From contig NZ_LMDB01000012.1 in assembly GCF_001425005.1 (NCBI RefSeq), positions 372,001 to 436,000 of the forward strand: a stretch of 64,000 nt of DNA. Reading direction: 5' to 3'. Of this stretch, positions 1 to 8,681 are shown piece after piece; the stretch's first letter is position 1, and each line of letters starts with the position of its first letter. This DNA comes from Duganella sp. Root336D2. GTDB taxonomy: Bacteria > Pseudomonadota > Gammaproteobacteria > Burkholderiales > Burkholderiaceae_D. Position numbers and translations under genes: made by a program. The notes beneath the pieces are model-generated. The model was not told the DNA's origin. It was given only the letters and a program-made list of their open reading frames with translations, and made no database searches.

Positions 1-72
1 GCGTTCCGACTGCGCCAGTTTCCAAGCCAAAGCATGTTCACGGCCACCCGAGCCGACTACCAGGATCTTCAT
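1..72 (-). CDS. purD: Phosphoribosylamine-glycine ligase, N-terminal fragment
   Basis: Only the first 24 codons lie in the window; the gene runs off the left edge. Reading leftwards from the ATG at 70-72 gives an N-terminus with the motif [10 protein letters not shown], which is the diagnostic start of PurD (GAR synthetase, ATP-grasp family). PurD joins glycine to phosphoribosylamine in the second step of purine synthesis, in the cytoplasm. The start sits 5 nt after the yebC stop, so the two are probably co-transcribed. The identification rests on this short but very characteristic motif; the rest of the protein cannot be assessed here. Confidence 0.85.
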   Translation of the reverse strand, partial: MKILVVGSGGREHALAWKLAQSER

Positions 73-77
73 AAGGA

Positions 78-803
78 TTATTCTTCGATGACAGCGTTGG
101 TATAGATTTCCTGGACGTCGTCCAGGTTTTCCAGTGCGTCCAGCAGCTTTTGCATCTTGGCCGCGTCTTCACCGGTGAATACGGTTTCGGTGGCTGGCTT
201 CATGATCACTTCCGCCACTTCGGCCTTGAAGCCTGCCGCTTCCAGCGCGTCTTTCACGCCCGCGAAATCGTGCGGGCCGCACAGTACTTCGATGCCGCCT
301 TCTTCGTCGGTCACCACGTCTTCGGCGCCCGCTTCCAGTGCTGCGTCCATCAGCCTGGTTTCGTCGGTGCCCGGTGCGAACAGGAACTGGCCGGTGTGCT
401 GGAACATGAAGGCCACGGAGCCTTCGGTGCCCATATTGCCGCCGTATTTGTTGAATGCATGGCGCACTTCAGCCACGGTACGCACACGGTTGTCGGTCAT
501 GCAGTCCACGATGATGGCCGCGCCGCCGATGCCGTAGCCTTCGTAGCGAACTTCTTCATAGTTGGCGCCGTCGCCGCCACCGGTACCGCGGGTGATCGCG
601 CGGTTCACATTGTCCTTCGGCATATTGGCATCAGCGGCCTTGTCGACTGCCAGGCGCAGGCGCGGATTGGAGTTCAGGTCGCCGCCGCCCATGCGTGCAG
701 CCACCGTGATCTCCTTGATCAGGCGCGTCCAGATTTTGCCGCGTTTCGCGTCCGTTGCAGCCTTTTTGTGCTTAATATTGGCCCATTTGCTGTGTCCAGC
801 CAT
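78..803 (-). CDS. yebC: YebC/PmpR family DNA-binding transcriptional regulator
   Basis: A 241-residue protein, the usual length for the YebC/TACO1 family. The N-terminus [14 protein letters not shown] is the family signature, and [18 protein letters not shown] in the middle and the acidic C-terminus also fit. Family members are cytoplasmic; they have been described as transcriptional regulators and more recently as factors that help ribosomes through proline stretches. I chose the ATG at 803 over one two codons upstream because it begins the conserved motif and has AAGGAAG at proper spacing. It lies directly upstream of purD, an arrangement common in Burkholderiales. The family assignment is secure; the exact role in this organism is inferred. 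Confidence 0.95.
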   Translation of the reverse strand: MAGHSKWANIKHKKAATDAKRGKIWTRLIKEITVAARMGGGDLNSNPRLRLAVDKAADANMPKDNVNRAITRGTGGGDGANYEEVRYEGYGIGGAAIIVDCMTDNRVRTVAEVRHAFNKYGGNMGTEGSVAFMFQHTGQFLFAPGTDETRLMDAALEAGAEDVVTDEEGGIEVLCGPHDFAGVKDALEAAGFKAEVAEVIMKPATETVFTGEDAAKMQKLLDALENLDDVQEIYTNAVIEE

Positions 804-1001
804 GTTCAATCTTCCTTAGACGGTATCCAATCGAGGGCGACATTCTAGCATACCGGTACCTCTCTGAAATTGTCGCGCCGGCGCGACCAAAAGTGCTTCC
901 GCAAGGGGTGCGGGCATGTTTAGTAGCTTTCCTCAGGGCTAATTCATCTGCTTGTAAAGTTAATATCGTAAAACAATAAACTTTTATCATGAAGGAGACA
1001 T

Positions 1002-3512
1002 ATGGATCGTCGGCAATTTATCAAATTGGGCGGCTTTATTACGGTATCGGCTGCCACCGGCGGCCTGGCAGGCTGCGGCGGCGGCAGTGATTCCCCCGCG
1101 CCGGCACCTGGCTTGCCGCCCGCGACCGGCGCCAACTGGAAATTCCCGCAAAGCGTAGCCTCCGGTGACCCGCGCGCCGACAGCATCATGCTGTGGACCC
1201 GCGTGGTGCCGACTTCCCTGGACGACGTGGCGACGGTCACCGCCAAGAGCGGCGTTACGGTGCGCGTGCAGGTCACCGCGGTCGACAATACCGCTTCCCT
1301 GGGCGGCAACAAGGCGCTTGAAGGCGCCACGGTGGTCGATGCGCAGATCGAGCTGAACGCCGATTTCGATAACACGATCCGCCACAAGGTCACCGGCCTG
1401 CTGCCGAACACCGCCTACTTCTATCAGTTCACCGCCGGCGACGTGCGTTCCAATGTGGCCCGCTTCAAGACCGCAGCGGCAGCCGATGCCAGCGTCGACC
1501 AGCTGAAATTTGCTTACCTGACCTGCCAGGACTGGAGCATCAACCACTGGGGCGCGTTGGACCATATTGCCAAAAATGAAAAACTGGACTTCATCGTCCA
1601 CCTCGGCGATTACATTTACGAGACCGTGGGCGAGGGTTTCCAGGCCGGCTCCGTCGAAAAACGCCATGCCGAGTTGAAGCTGCCGGACGGCACGTTCAAG
1701 AACGGCGCTTCGGGCGCGAAATACGCGACCACGCTGGCCGACTACCGCTACCTGTACAAGACCTACCGCACCGATACCCGCCTGCAGGCGGTGCACGAGC
1801 GCTTCGCCTTCATCGCGATCTGGGACGACCATGAGTTCAGCGACGATTGCTGGGGCGATACCCAGACCTATGCCGAGGGCGAGAAACATGACACGCCGCG
1901 CCGCCGCAGCGCCAACCAGGCCTGGTTCGAATTCATGCCGGCCGACGTTACCCTCGACAGCGCGGCCACCGGCTTCCAGAACATCAAGATCTACCGCGAC
2001 TTCAAGTTCGGTAAGCTGATGCAGCTGGTGATGACCGATGAACGCCTCTACCGCGCCGACCACGTGGTGCCGGAACAGATGGCCAACCCGGCCACCGGCC
2101 TGCCGCTGGGCAGCATTGGCGCGCGCTATCTGGTGGCGCAGGACCTGTACAACGGCGTCGAAGCGCAGAAGATGGCGGCCGCCACCGCGGCCGGCGCCGA
2201 TCCGCTGTCCGTGGCCGGCATGCTGGGCGCCACCCAGCGCGACTGGTGGAAGTCGACCATGAAGGCTTCGAGCGCGACCTGGAAACTGTGGGGCAATGAA
2301 GTATCGCTGCTGCGCATGGGCATGAACGGCACCGACGCCATTGCGACCCTGATTGCACTGCAGGCCGTGGGCACTTTGGCCAAAACTATCGGCGACACCG
2401 CCATCGGTTCGACCGGCGGCAATGTGCCGGTGGCCGCTGCCATTGTGGCTGCAATGACTGCCGGCGCTTCGGCTTCGGTGGCGAGTGGCGCCGCCATGGC
2501 CATAGCCGGCGTGGCAGCCGGCGGCGGCGATACCAGCGCACGCCTGACCGCGGCCGTCGGCGCTGGCCTGACCTCGACCCAGGCCGGCGTCGCCGTGCTG
2601 GCGTTCGGCCAGGCGGAGAACGTGGCCAAGGCCGCGGGCGACGCCACGGCGCAGGCTACAGCCGCGGCCCAGGGCATCGCCATTGGCTACATCAAGCCCG
2701 ATATCCAGGCCAACAAAGCGGCATCGCCAATCGTGGTCGCTTCCGGCAAGGCGGCCGCATTGGCTCCTTACTTCCGCAAGTTCCTGATCAACTGCGACCA
2801 GTGGGACGGCTACAATGCCGAGCGCAAGGCCCTGATGTCGCACCTGAAAACCAATGCCATCGGCAATGTGGTGGCGCTGACCGGCGACATCCATTCCTTC
2901 TTCGCCGGCACGGTGAGCGACGATTACGACGCAGCGGGCGGCGGCACGCCGGTAATGGTGGACCTGGTATCGGCCGGCGCCAGCTCCGACTCTTTCTTCA
3001 CCTACCTGCGTGATGCGGCGAAGAGCCTGGGCGCCGAATTGGCCACGCTGGTGTCCTGGCCGCTGCAACTGCCAGTGCCGAATGTGGGCATCGTGGACCT
3101 CGACCTGAACCTGCTGGACTACACCCTGGGCAAGGCCGCGCCGACCGCCGATACGCTGGCCGCCTCGCTGACCGTGCAGCTGCGCGGGGCCCTGGGCGCG
3201 AAAGGCGTGCCGGAAGCGGCGCTGGATGCGACCGTGGATGCCGTGCTGGCAGGCCTCAAGGCCGACGCCACCTTCAGCAGCCAACTGGTGCCGCTGGCGC
3301 AGCAACTGGCAGGCCTGAACAGCAACCCGCACCTGCGTCACGTGAATACCGACGCGCAAGGGTTCACCGTGGTGACGCTGACCCCGGGCTCGTTGACGGC
3401 ACAGTTCAAGCAGGTCAACAAACTGGTAGGCGGCAATGCCCCGGCCAATGTGATCGCCAAGATCACCACCGCTGCTGTTACCGCAGGCCAGGCGTCCGTC
3501 AACGTGTACTAA
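1002..3512 (+). CDS. phoD: PhoD-type alkaline phosphatase/phosphodiesterase with two alanine-rich insertions
   Basis: An 836-residue exported protein preceded by a strong AAGGAGA ribosome site. It begins with a Tat-like RRQFIKLG leader and a short hydrophobic stretch ending in a Cys, so it could be a lipoprotein or a Tat substrate. An N-terminal PhoD beta domain (SVASGDPRADSIMLWTR, from about residue 50) precedes the metallophosphatase domain. Metal-site motifs are visible: HLGDYIYE near 200, WDDHEFSDD near 274 and LTGDIHSFF near 625. PhoD enzymes are usually 500-600 residues. The excess here is an Ala/Gly/Thr-rich block of about 140-150 residues (about 440-590) and a second of about 100 residues (about 665-765). 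Base composition of the inserts resembles the rest of the gene. It probably releases phosphate from phosphodiesters or phosphomonoesters in the periplasm. I see no Pho box upstream. Confidence 0.88.
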   Translation: MDRRQFIKLGGFITVSAATGGLAGCGGGSDSPAPAPGLPPATGANWKFPQSVASGDPRADSIMLWTRVVPTSLDDVATVTAKSGVTVRVQVTAVDNTASLGGNKALEGATVVDAQIELNADFDNTIRHKVTGLLPNTAYFYQFTAGDVRSNVARFKTAAAADASVDQLKFAYLTCQDWSINHWGALDHIAKNEKLDFIVHLGDYIYETVGEGFQAGSVEKRHAELKLPDGTFKNGASGAKYATTLADYRYLYKTYRTDTRLQAVHERFAFIAIWDDHEFSDDCWGDTQTYAEGEKHDTPRRRSANQAWFEFMPADVTLDSAATGFQNIKIYRDFKFGKLMQLVMTDERLYRADHVVPEQMANPATGLPLGSIGARYLVAQDLYNGVEAQKMAAATAAGADPLSVAGMLGATQRDWWKSTMKASSATWKLWGNEVSLLRMGMNGTDAIATLIALQAVGTLAKTIGDTAIGSTGGNVPVAAAIVAAMTAGASASVASGAAMAIAGVAAGGGDTSARLTAAVGAGLTSTQAGVAVLAFGQAENVAKAAGDATAQATAAAQGIAIGYIKPDIQANKAASPIVVASGKAAALAPYFRKFLINCDQWDGYNAERKALMSHLKTNAIGNVVALTGDIHSFFAGTVSDDYDAAGGGTPVMVDLVSAGASSDSFFTYLRDAAKSLGAELATLVSWPLQLPVPNVGIVDLDLNLLDYTLGKAAPTADTLAASLTVQLRGALGAKGVPEAALDATVDAVLAGLKADATFSSQLVPLAQQLAGLNSNPHLRHVNTDAQGFTVVTLTPGSLTAQFKQVNKLVGGNAPANVIAKITTAAVTAGQASVNVY

Positions 3513-3535
3513 GGTCGGCAAAACCGGCAAACCGG

Positions 3536-3558
3536 TGCCTGACCCACAGGGTCAGGCA
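3536..3558. repeat. Perfect palindrome, possible terminator or extragenic repeat
   Basis: A 10-bp perfect inverted repeat (TGCCTGACCC / GGGTCAGGCA) with a 3-nt loop sits 24 nt after the phoD stop and before the next gene. There is no T-tract after it, so as a rho-independent terminator it would be weak. It may instead be a REP-like extragenic palindrome. No second copy was recognised in this window. Confidence 0.5.
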
Positions 3559-3612
3559 GCTGGCACGCGGCGGCCGCCAGCAAACCTGGCGGCTTGCCGC
3601 TACAATGGTGGC

Positions 3613-4536
3613 ATGGAAATAGCCACTCAGGAATCGCAAGGCAAGCGTGCCGCCTATCTTGGCGGATTGGCAATCGCAATTGGCGGCGCCATCCTGTTTT
3701 CCACCAAGGCCATCGTGGCCAAGCTGCTATACCGGTATCACCTCGACGCCGTCACGGTGATCGCCTTCCGCATGCTGTTTTCCTTGCCCGTCTTCGCCGC
3801 CATCGCGCTGTGGAAGATGCGCACCGAACCGCCTTTGAGCCGCGCCGATGCCTGGCGCCTGGTTGGACTGGGACTGGTCGGCTACTACCTGTCTTCCTAC
3901 CTCGATTTTCTCGGGCTGCAATTCATCACTGTCGGCCTGGAGCGCCTGATCCTGTTCCTGACGCCGACTTTTGTACTGCTGGCCTCCGCGCTGTGGCTGA
4001 AGAAGCATATCGGGCGCAGCCAGTGGATTTCGCTGCTCACCGCCTATGCCGGCATCGTACTGGTGTTCTTCCACGACCTGCGTGATGGCGGCAGCAATGT
4101 GGCCCTCGGCTCGCTGCTGGTGCTGGGCTCGGCCATGGCCTACGCCTTGTACCTGCTGGCTTCAGGGGAAATGGTCAAGCGCCTTGGCTCGCTGCGCCTG
4201 GTGTCGTATGCCATGTGCGTCTCGAGTGCCGCCTGTATCGGCCAGTTCTTCCTGCTGCGGCCCGCCGGCCTGCTGGTGCAGCCGATGGAAGTGTACGGCC
4301 TGTCGCTGGTGAACGGCATCCTGTGCACGGTGATGCCTGTATTCATGACCATGATCGCTGTGCAGCGCATAGGCGCTGGCCCCGCTTCGCTGGCGGGTAT
4401 GATTGGTCCTGTTTCCACGCTGTTCTTTGGCGCCGTCATCCTGTCCGAACCCGTCACCAGCTGGCAACTGGCGGGGACGGCCCTGGTGCTGGCCGGTATC
4501 TACCTGCTGTCGAATGTGAAAGGTAAAGAGAAATGA
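3613..4536 (+). CDS. EamA/DMT-family transporter
   Basis: A 307-residue integral membrane protein with about ten hydrophobic segments arranged as two EamA repeats ([14 protein letters not shown] at the start of repeat 1; [16 protein letters not shown] at the start of repeat 2). The length is typical of drug/metabolite exporters such as RhaT or YdcZ relatives. The ATG at 3613 was chosen because translation upstream of it is not membrane-like and falls in the intergenic palindrome region. The substrate cannot be told from the sequence. Its stop overlaps the start of mgsA by 4 nt (ATGA), so the two genes are translationally coupled. Confidence 0.88.
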   Translation: MEIATQESQGKRAAYLGGLAIAIGGAILFSTKAIVAKLLYRYHLDAVTVIAFRMLFSLPVFAAIALWKMRTEPPLSRADAWRLVGLGLVGYYLSSYLDFLGLQFITVGLERLILFLTPTFVLLASALWLKKHIGRSQWISLLTAYAGIVLVFFHDLRDGGSNVALGSLLVLGSAMAYALYLLASGEMVKRLGSLRLVSYAMCVSSAACIGQFFLLRPAGLLVQPMEVYGLSLVNGILCTVMPVFMTMIAVQRIGAGPASLAGMIGPVSTLFFGAVILSEPVTSWQLAGTALVLAGIYLLSNVKGKEK

Positions 4537-4931
4537 CGCCCCGCATTGCCCTGATTGCCCACGACAAGAAAAAAGACGACATGATCGCGCTGGCGCGCGA
4601 GTACGCTGCCTTCCTGCGTACCTGCAAACTGTGCGCGACCGGCACTACGGGCGGCCGCCTGATTGCTGAAGTAGGCCTGACGGTGGAGCGCAAGCATTCC
4701 GGCCCCCTGGGCGGCGACCTGCAGATCGGCGCCTTGCTGGTCGACGGGCATATTGACGCCATCATCTTCCTGCGCGACCCGATGACCCCGCAGCCGCACG
4801 AGCCGGATATCAATGCACTGGTCCGTGCCTGCGACGTGCATAACGTTGCTTGCGCTACCAACCTGGCGACTGCCCACCTGGTGCTGTCCCAATTGCAGGC
4901 TGATGCCGCAAAATCGCAGCCTGTCGCATGA
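4533..4931 (+). CDS. mgsA: Methylglyoxal synthase
   Basis: A 132-residue protein that matches MgsA along its length: [13 protein letters not shown] at the N-terminus, the phosphate-binding ATGTTGGRL region near 41-49, and [16 protein letters not shown] and IIFLRDPM containing the catalytic aspartates. It is a cytoplasmic lyase that converts dihydroxyacetone phosphate to methylglyoxal and phosphate, a bypass of lower glycolysis under phosphate limitation. It is coupled to the upstream EamA transporter by a 4-nt overlap. The family is well conserved, so the call is firm. Confidence 0.95.
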   Translation: MTPRIALIAHDKKKDDMIALAREYAAFLRTCKLCATGTTGGRLIAEVGLTVERKHSGPLGGDLQIGALLVDGHIDAIIFLRDPMTPQPHEPDINALVRACDVHNVACATNLATAHLVLSQLQADAAKSQPVA

Positions 4932-4997
4932 GTCTTGGCCGGCGCCCTGGCGCGCTGGCAATGTAGCGCCCTCATTACAAAATCGGGGAGACTGCAT

Positions 4998-6572
4998 ATG
5001 AAAATCATCCTGGGCGGCATTGCCGCCTTTGCCATTGCTTCCGCCGCGCATGCCGCGCCACCGGTGCTGGCTGGGCATTGGGTCGGCACCTACGGTGTCG
5101 GCAACGACGTCAACTTCCTGCGGCCGCATTTCGGCGTCGATGGCAAGGCCACAGTCGATATGCCCGCCTTTGAAAAGAAAGGCCTGCCGCTCGACGCGGT
5201 TGCGCAGCAGGGCAGCCAGGTGCGCTTCGCCTTGCCGGGCCCTGACGGCGTGCTGCAATTCGACGGCAAGCTGCAAGGCGGCCTGCTGTCCGGCAAAGTA
5301 AGCCTGAACGGGAAGGAAGGCAGGTTCGCCTTCCGCCGCACCCTGGCCGACGATCCCGCACGCCACCAGCCGCTGCTGGGCGCCTATGAATTCCCCGGCA
5401 AGCGCGTGGTCGTGCTGTCGGAGTGGGGCGACTTCCCGCAACTGTTTTACAGCGATATGAGCACCGGCCGCTATGCCTCCATGTTCGCCGACAGCGAGAA
5501 GGTATATTACGCAGGCGCGGGCAACCTGAATCCCGAAGTGCGCGAAACCACGATGCGCTTCGAGGGCAACAAGATGATCTGGCAGCAGGCCGGCAAGAAG
5601 CAAACCGGCCGCCGCCTGCAGTTCCGTTCCGAAGAAGTCACATTCAGGAACGGCGACGCCACCCTCTCCGGGACCCTGGTCCTGCCGGAAGGGAAGGGGC
5701 CATTCCCGGCCATTGTACTGACGCAGATGTCCAGTCCCGCGCCGCGCGGCGCCTATGCGCTGCAAGCCTATTATTTCGCAGCCCACGGCATGGCCGCGCT
5801 GATGTACGACAAGCGCGGCGTCGGCAAATCCAGCGGTGAGTTCAACAAGGCCACCATGGAGCAACTGGCCGACGATGCAATCGCCGGCATCGAACTGCTT
5901 GGCAAGCGTGGCGACATCAAGGCCAACGCCATCGGCACATGGGGACATAGCCAGGGCGGCTGGTTGGCGCCGCTGGCAGCGATTCGTTCACAGAAAGTCG
6001 CCTTCGTGATCGCACAAGCCGCGTCGGCCGTGCCGCCGGCCGAACAGGAGGTCTATCGCATCGAGAATTCGCTGCGTGCGCAAGGATTCAGTGAAGACGA
6101 GGTAAAGGCGGGCGCCGCCTACCAGGAAAAACTGATGCGCTGGGTGACCAGCCGCGGCGCCAACCGCGCCGAGTTGCTGGCAGCAGCACGCGCCGGCGAG
6201 AGTGCGCGCTGGGCCAGCCAGGTCGAAATCGTGCCCGACACGCTGAAAGAGAAACCGAGCGAAACCAGCACCGCCTTCTACAGCTACGACCCGCTGCCGG
6301 ACCTGAAGAAGCTGAATGCGCCAGTGGTGTATATCCTCGGCGAGAAAGACGCCTTCGTGCCGGTGCATAAGAGCGCGAAACTGTTCCAGCAAACGCTGGA
6401 CGCGAGCGGTCACAGGGATCACCAGGTGTGGATGCTGCCGCGCGCCGCGCACGGCTTGTGGGAAACCGATCTCGATGGCGGCAGTGCCTACATCAACTCC
6501 ACGCACTGGGCGCGTGAACACTATCCACGCATGACACAATGGCTGCGCGAGCGCGGCTTCATCACACACTAA
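4998..6572 (+). CDS. Exported alpha/beta hydrolase of the dipeptidyl-peptidase/BAAT-like superfamily
   Basis: A 524-residue protein with a Sec signal peptide (KIILGGIAAFAIASAAHA), an N-terminal beta-rich domain of about 200 residues and a C-terminal alpha/beta hydrolase domain. The nucleophile elbow GHSQGGW lies near residue 317, the acid is probably in the ILGEKDAFVP region, and the catalytic His is in PRAAHG. The fold resembles periplasmic acylhydrolases annotated as 'alpha/beta hydrolase family protein'. The substrate is unknown. The ATG at 4998 follows GGGGAGA and begins the signal peptide. It is followed after 11 nt by the quinone oxidoreductase gene. Confidence 0.8.
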   Translation: MKIILGGIAAFAIASAAHAAPPVLAGHWVGTYGVGNDVNFLRPHFGVDGKATVDMPAFEKKGLPLDAVAQQGSQVRFALPGPDGVLQFDGKLQGGLLSGKVSLNGKEGRFAFRRTLADDPARHQPLLGAYEFPGKRVVVLSEWGDFPQLFYSDMSTGRYASMFADSEKVYYAGAGNLNPEVRETTMRFEGNKMIWQQAGKKQTGRRLQFRSEEVTFRNGDATLSGTLVLPEGKGPFPAIVLTQMSSPAPRGAYALQAYYFAAHGMAALMYDKRGVGKSSGEFNKATMEQLADDAIAGIELLGKRGDIKANAIGTWGHSQGGWLAPLAAIRSQKVAFVIAQAASAVPPAEQEVYRIENSLRAQGFSEDEVKAGAAYQEKLMRWVTSRGANRAELLAAARAGESARWASQVEIVPDTLKEKPSETSTAFYSYDPLPDLKKLNAPVVYILGEKDAFVPVHKSAKLFQQTLDASGHRDHQVWMLPRAAHGLWETDLDGGSAYINSTHWAREHYPRMTQWLRERGFITH

Positions 6573-6583
6573 AGGAGTAGGTA

Positions 6584-7558
6584 ATGGTTAAGGCGATACG
6601 CATGTCCCGCACCGGCGGGCCGGAAGTGATGGAATACGTCGACGTCGAGGTAGGCGCACCTGGTCCGGGCGAAGCGACGGTGCGGCACGAGGCGATCGGC
6701 CTTAACTTTATCGACGCGTACTTCCGTACCGGCCTGTATCCGCAGCCGCTGCCGGGCGGCCTGGGCCAGGAAGGCGCCGGCATCGTGGAAGCAGTGGGCG
6801 AGGGCGTGAGCCATGTGCACGTGGGCGACCGCGTGGCGTATGCTGGCCGTCCCAACGGCGCCTATGCGCAGGCGCGCAACATGCCCGCCAGCCTGCTGGT
6901 CAAGCTGCCGGATGCCATCGGCAGCGACACGGCGGCCGCCATGATGCTGCAGGGGATGACGGTGCAGTACCTGTTCCACAGCGCGGCGCCGCTCAAGGCG
7001 GGCGACACCATCCTGTTCCATGCCGCGGCCGGCGGCGTGGGGCTGATCGCTTGCCAATGGGCGCGTGCCCTCGGCGTGAACCTGATCGGTACCGCCGGTT
7101 CGGACGAGAAGGTGGCGCTGGCGCTGCAGCATGGCGCGGCCCACGCGATCAACTACAACGCGGAGAACTTTACTGAGCGGGTCCGCGAGATCACAGGCGG
7201 CAAGGGCGTCTCCACTGTGTTCGATTCGATCGGCAAGGACACCTTCATTGGTTCGCTTGACTGCCTGCAGCCGCGCGGCATGATGGTCAGTTTCGGCAAT
7301 GCTTCCGGGCCGGTAGCCAACTTCTCGCTGGGTGAACTGGCTTCGCGCGGCTCGCTGTTCCTGACCCGTCCCGCGCTGGGCAACTACACCGCCACGCGCG
7401 CCGACCTTGAGGCTTGTGCGCAATCGCTGTTCGACGTGGTGGCGCGCGGCGACGTGAAGATCGAAATCAAGCAGCGGTATAATTTGGCCGATGTTGCGCA
7501 AGCGCATCGCGACCTGGAGGCGCGCCGCACCACGGGTTCCACCATCCTACTGCCCTGA
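6584..7558 (+). CDS. qor: NADPH:quinone oxidoreductase (zeta-crystallin type)
   Basis: A 324-residue medium-chain dehydrogenase/reductase without structural zinc cysteines. The N-terminal GroES-like part contains GLNFIDAYFRTGLYP and GLGQEGAGIVEAVGEGV; the cofactor site HAAAGGVGLIACQWAR (near 147-162) is the classic Qor nucleotide-binding loop. It catalyses one-electron reduction of quinones with NADPH in the cytoplasm. AAAGGAG lies upstream of the ATG. It follows the exported hydrolase by 11 nt and precedes a small membrane ORF, so it is probably in a short operon. The family is secure; the physiological substrate is not known. Confidence 0.92.
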   Translation: MVKAIRMSRTGGPEVMEYVDVEVGAPGPGEATVRHEAIGLNFIDAYFRTGLYPQPLPGGLGQEGAGIVEAVGEGVSHVHVGDRVAYAGRPNGAYAQARNMPASLLVKLPDAIGSDTAAAMMLQGMTVQYLFHSAAPLKAGDTILFHAAAGGVGLIACQWARALGVNLIGTAGSDEKVALALQHGAAHAINYNAENFTERVREITGGKGVSTVFDSIGKDTFIGSLDCLQPRGMMVSFGNASGPVANFSLGELASRGSLFLTRPALGNYTATRADLEACAQSLFDVVARGDVKIEIKQRYNLADVAQAHRDLEARRTTGSTILLP

Positions 7559-7564
7559 GTGAAT

Positions 7565-7696
7565 ATGACCGACCAGAACCGCCCAACCGAAGACGATGAC
7601 GGCACCCCGAAATTTGGACGCTTGCTGATCGTCCTGCTGAGTGCTGTGGCCCTGATCGGTCTCATCACCTTCGCCAGCGAAGCGTATTACCGCTGA
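7565..7696 (+). CDS. Small single-span membrane protein, unrecognised
   Basis: A 43-residue reading frame from the ATG at 7565 to TGA. The first 17 residues are polar and acidic (TDQNRPTEDDDG). They are followed by one hydrophobic helix (LLIVLLSAVALIGLITFA) and a short tail ending YYR. It fits between qor (6 nt after its stop) and the hydrolase gene (2 nt before its start), in the same direction, and its codon use matches the neighbours. No upstream Shine-Dalgarno is obvious, so translational coupling to qor is likely. Function unknown. Confidence 0.6.
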   Translation: MTDQNRPTEDDDGTPKFGRLLIVLLSAVALIGLITFASEAYYR

Positions 7697-7698
7697 CC

Positions 7699-8430
7699 AT
7701 GCGCCTTGTGCTGTCGCTCCTTCTGCTGGTGCTGGCGGTGTATGTCGCCGTATGCGCGCTGGTGTTTTTCCGCCAGCGCAGCATGATCTATTATCCCCAG
7801 GCGTTCGAAGGCGGCACGATCCTGACGCTGGGAGGAGGTGCGCGCGTTGGCGTCACGCTGCGCGAGCAGCCGGGGCCTGGCGCCGTGATCTACTTCGGCG
7901 GCAATGCGGAAGCGGTGGAATACAGCCTGCCGGAATTGCAGGCTGCCTTTCCCGGCCAGGCGCTGTACCTGATGCACTACCGAGGCTACGGCGCCACGCC
8001 GGGCGAACCAACGGAAGCGGGCCTGTTTGCCGATGCGCAGGCGCTGTACGAGCATGTGCGTGCACTGCACCCGCAGGTAACGGTGGTCGGGCGCAGCCTT
8101 GGCAGCGGTATCGCCACCAGGCTCGCGAGTGTCAAGACTGTGGACCGGCTGGTGCTGCTCACACCTTACGACAGCATGGCCGGAGCAGCATCGCACCATT
8201 TCCCTTGGCTGCCGGTGCGTCTGCTGCTGCGCGACCGCTACGAGTCGGTAAGCTACGCCGCCAAGGTCAACGCCCCCACCACCATTTTCGCTGCCGAACG
8301 CGACGAAGTCATTCCCCGTGCCAGCAGCGAAGCCCTGTACCGCAGCTTCCGCCCCGGCCTTGCCACTTTCCACGTTGTGTCCGGTGTTGGGCACAATGAT
8401 ATCTCGCTCCGATCCTTGCAGCTTCATTGA
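7699..8430 (+). CDS. Bem46-like membrane-anchored alpha/beta hydrolase
   Basis: A 243-residue protein with an N-terminal hydrophobic anchor (residues 1-25). It is followed by the alpha/beta hydrolase fold: YFGGNAEAV (oxyanion region), the nucleophile elbow GRSLGSG near residue 134, an acid in AAERDEVIP and a terminal His in GVGHND. This arrangement is that of the Bem46/ABHD13-type serine hydrolases, which are anchored with the catalytic domain outside the cytoplasm. The substrate is unknown. It starts 2 nt after a small membrane ORF and is probably co-transcribed with it and qor. Confidence 0.82.
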   Translation: MRLVLSLLLLVLAVYVAVCALVFFRQRSMIYYPQAFEGGTILTLGGGARVGVTLREQPGPGAVIYFGGNAEAVEYSLPELQAAFPGQALYLMHYRGYGATPGEPTEAGLFADAQALYEHVRALHPQVTVVGRSLGSGIATRLASVKTVDRLVLLTPYDSMAGAASHHFPWLPVRLLLRDRYESVSYAAKVNAPTTIFAAERDEVIPRASSEALYRSFRPGLATFHVVSGVGHNDISLRSLQLH

Positions 8431-8681
8431 ACTTTCAAGCGCGTGCTTGGTCCAACTCCTGTCACAATTTCAGGCAAGGGCAACTCAAAGTAGACGTCGC
8501 GCAACTCAGGGAGGATGTTGGCAGCATGAAGGAGGACGTCACAGGGATCAAGAAATGGATCGAATCTGCAGACCGGATTTACGCGACAAAAGAAGACCTC
8601 CACAAGCAAACCTGGAGACTATACGGGGCAATGGCCAGCCTAACAGCGGCGGTCTTTTTCATTGCCCGTTACGTTCACTGA
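8427..8681 (+). CDS. Small coiled-coil plus membrane-anchor protein, unrecognised
   Basis: An 84-codon frame beginning with TTG that overlaps the end of the hydrolase gene by 4 nt. Residues 20-60 form a heptad-like helix (VDVAQLREDVGSMKEDVTGIKKW), followed by a C-terminal hydrophobic span (AMASLTAAVFFIARYV). This is the shape of holin-accessory or XhlA-like small proteins. The first 18 residues are not convincing, and the N-terminus may have been lost or may start elsewhere; the only internal ATG is at 8526. Its 3' end overlaps the convergent C13 peptidase gene by 7 nt. Function unknown. Confidence 0.45.
   Translation: MNFQARAWSNSCHNFRQGQLKVDVAQLREDVGSMKEDVTGIKKWIESADRIYATKEDLHKQTWRLYGAMASLTAAVFFIARYVH

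Noticed and set aside
902..1001. Pho box upstream of phoD
   Set aside because: No pair of CTGTCAT-like direct repeats at the right spacing was found.
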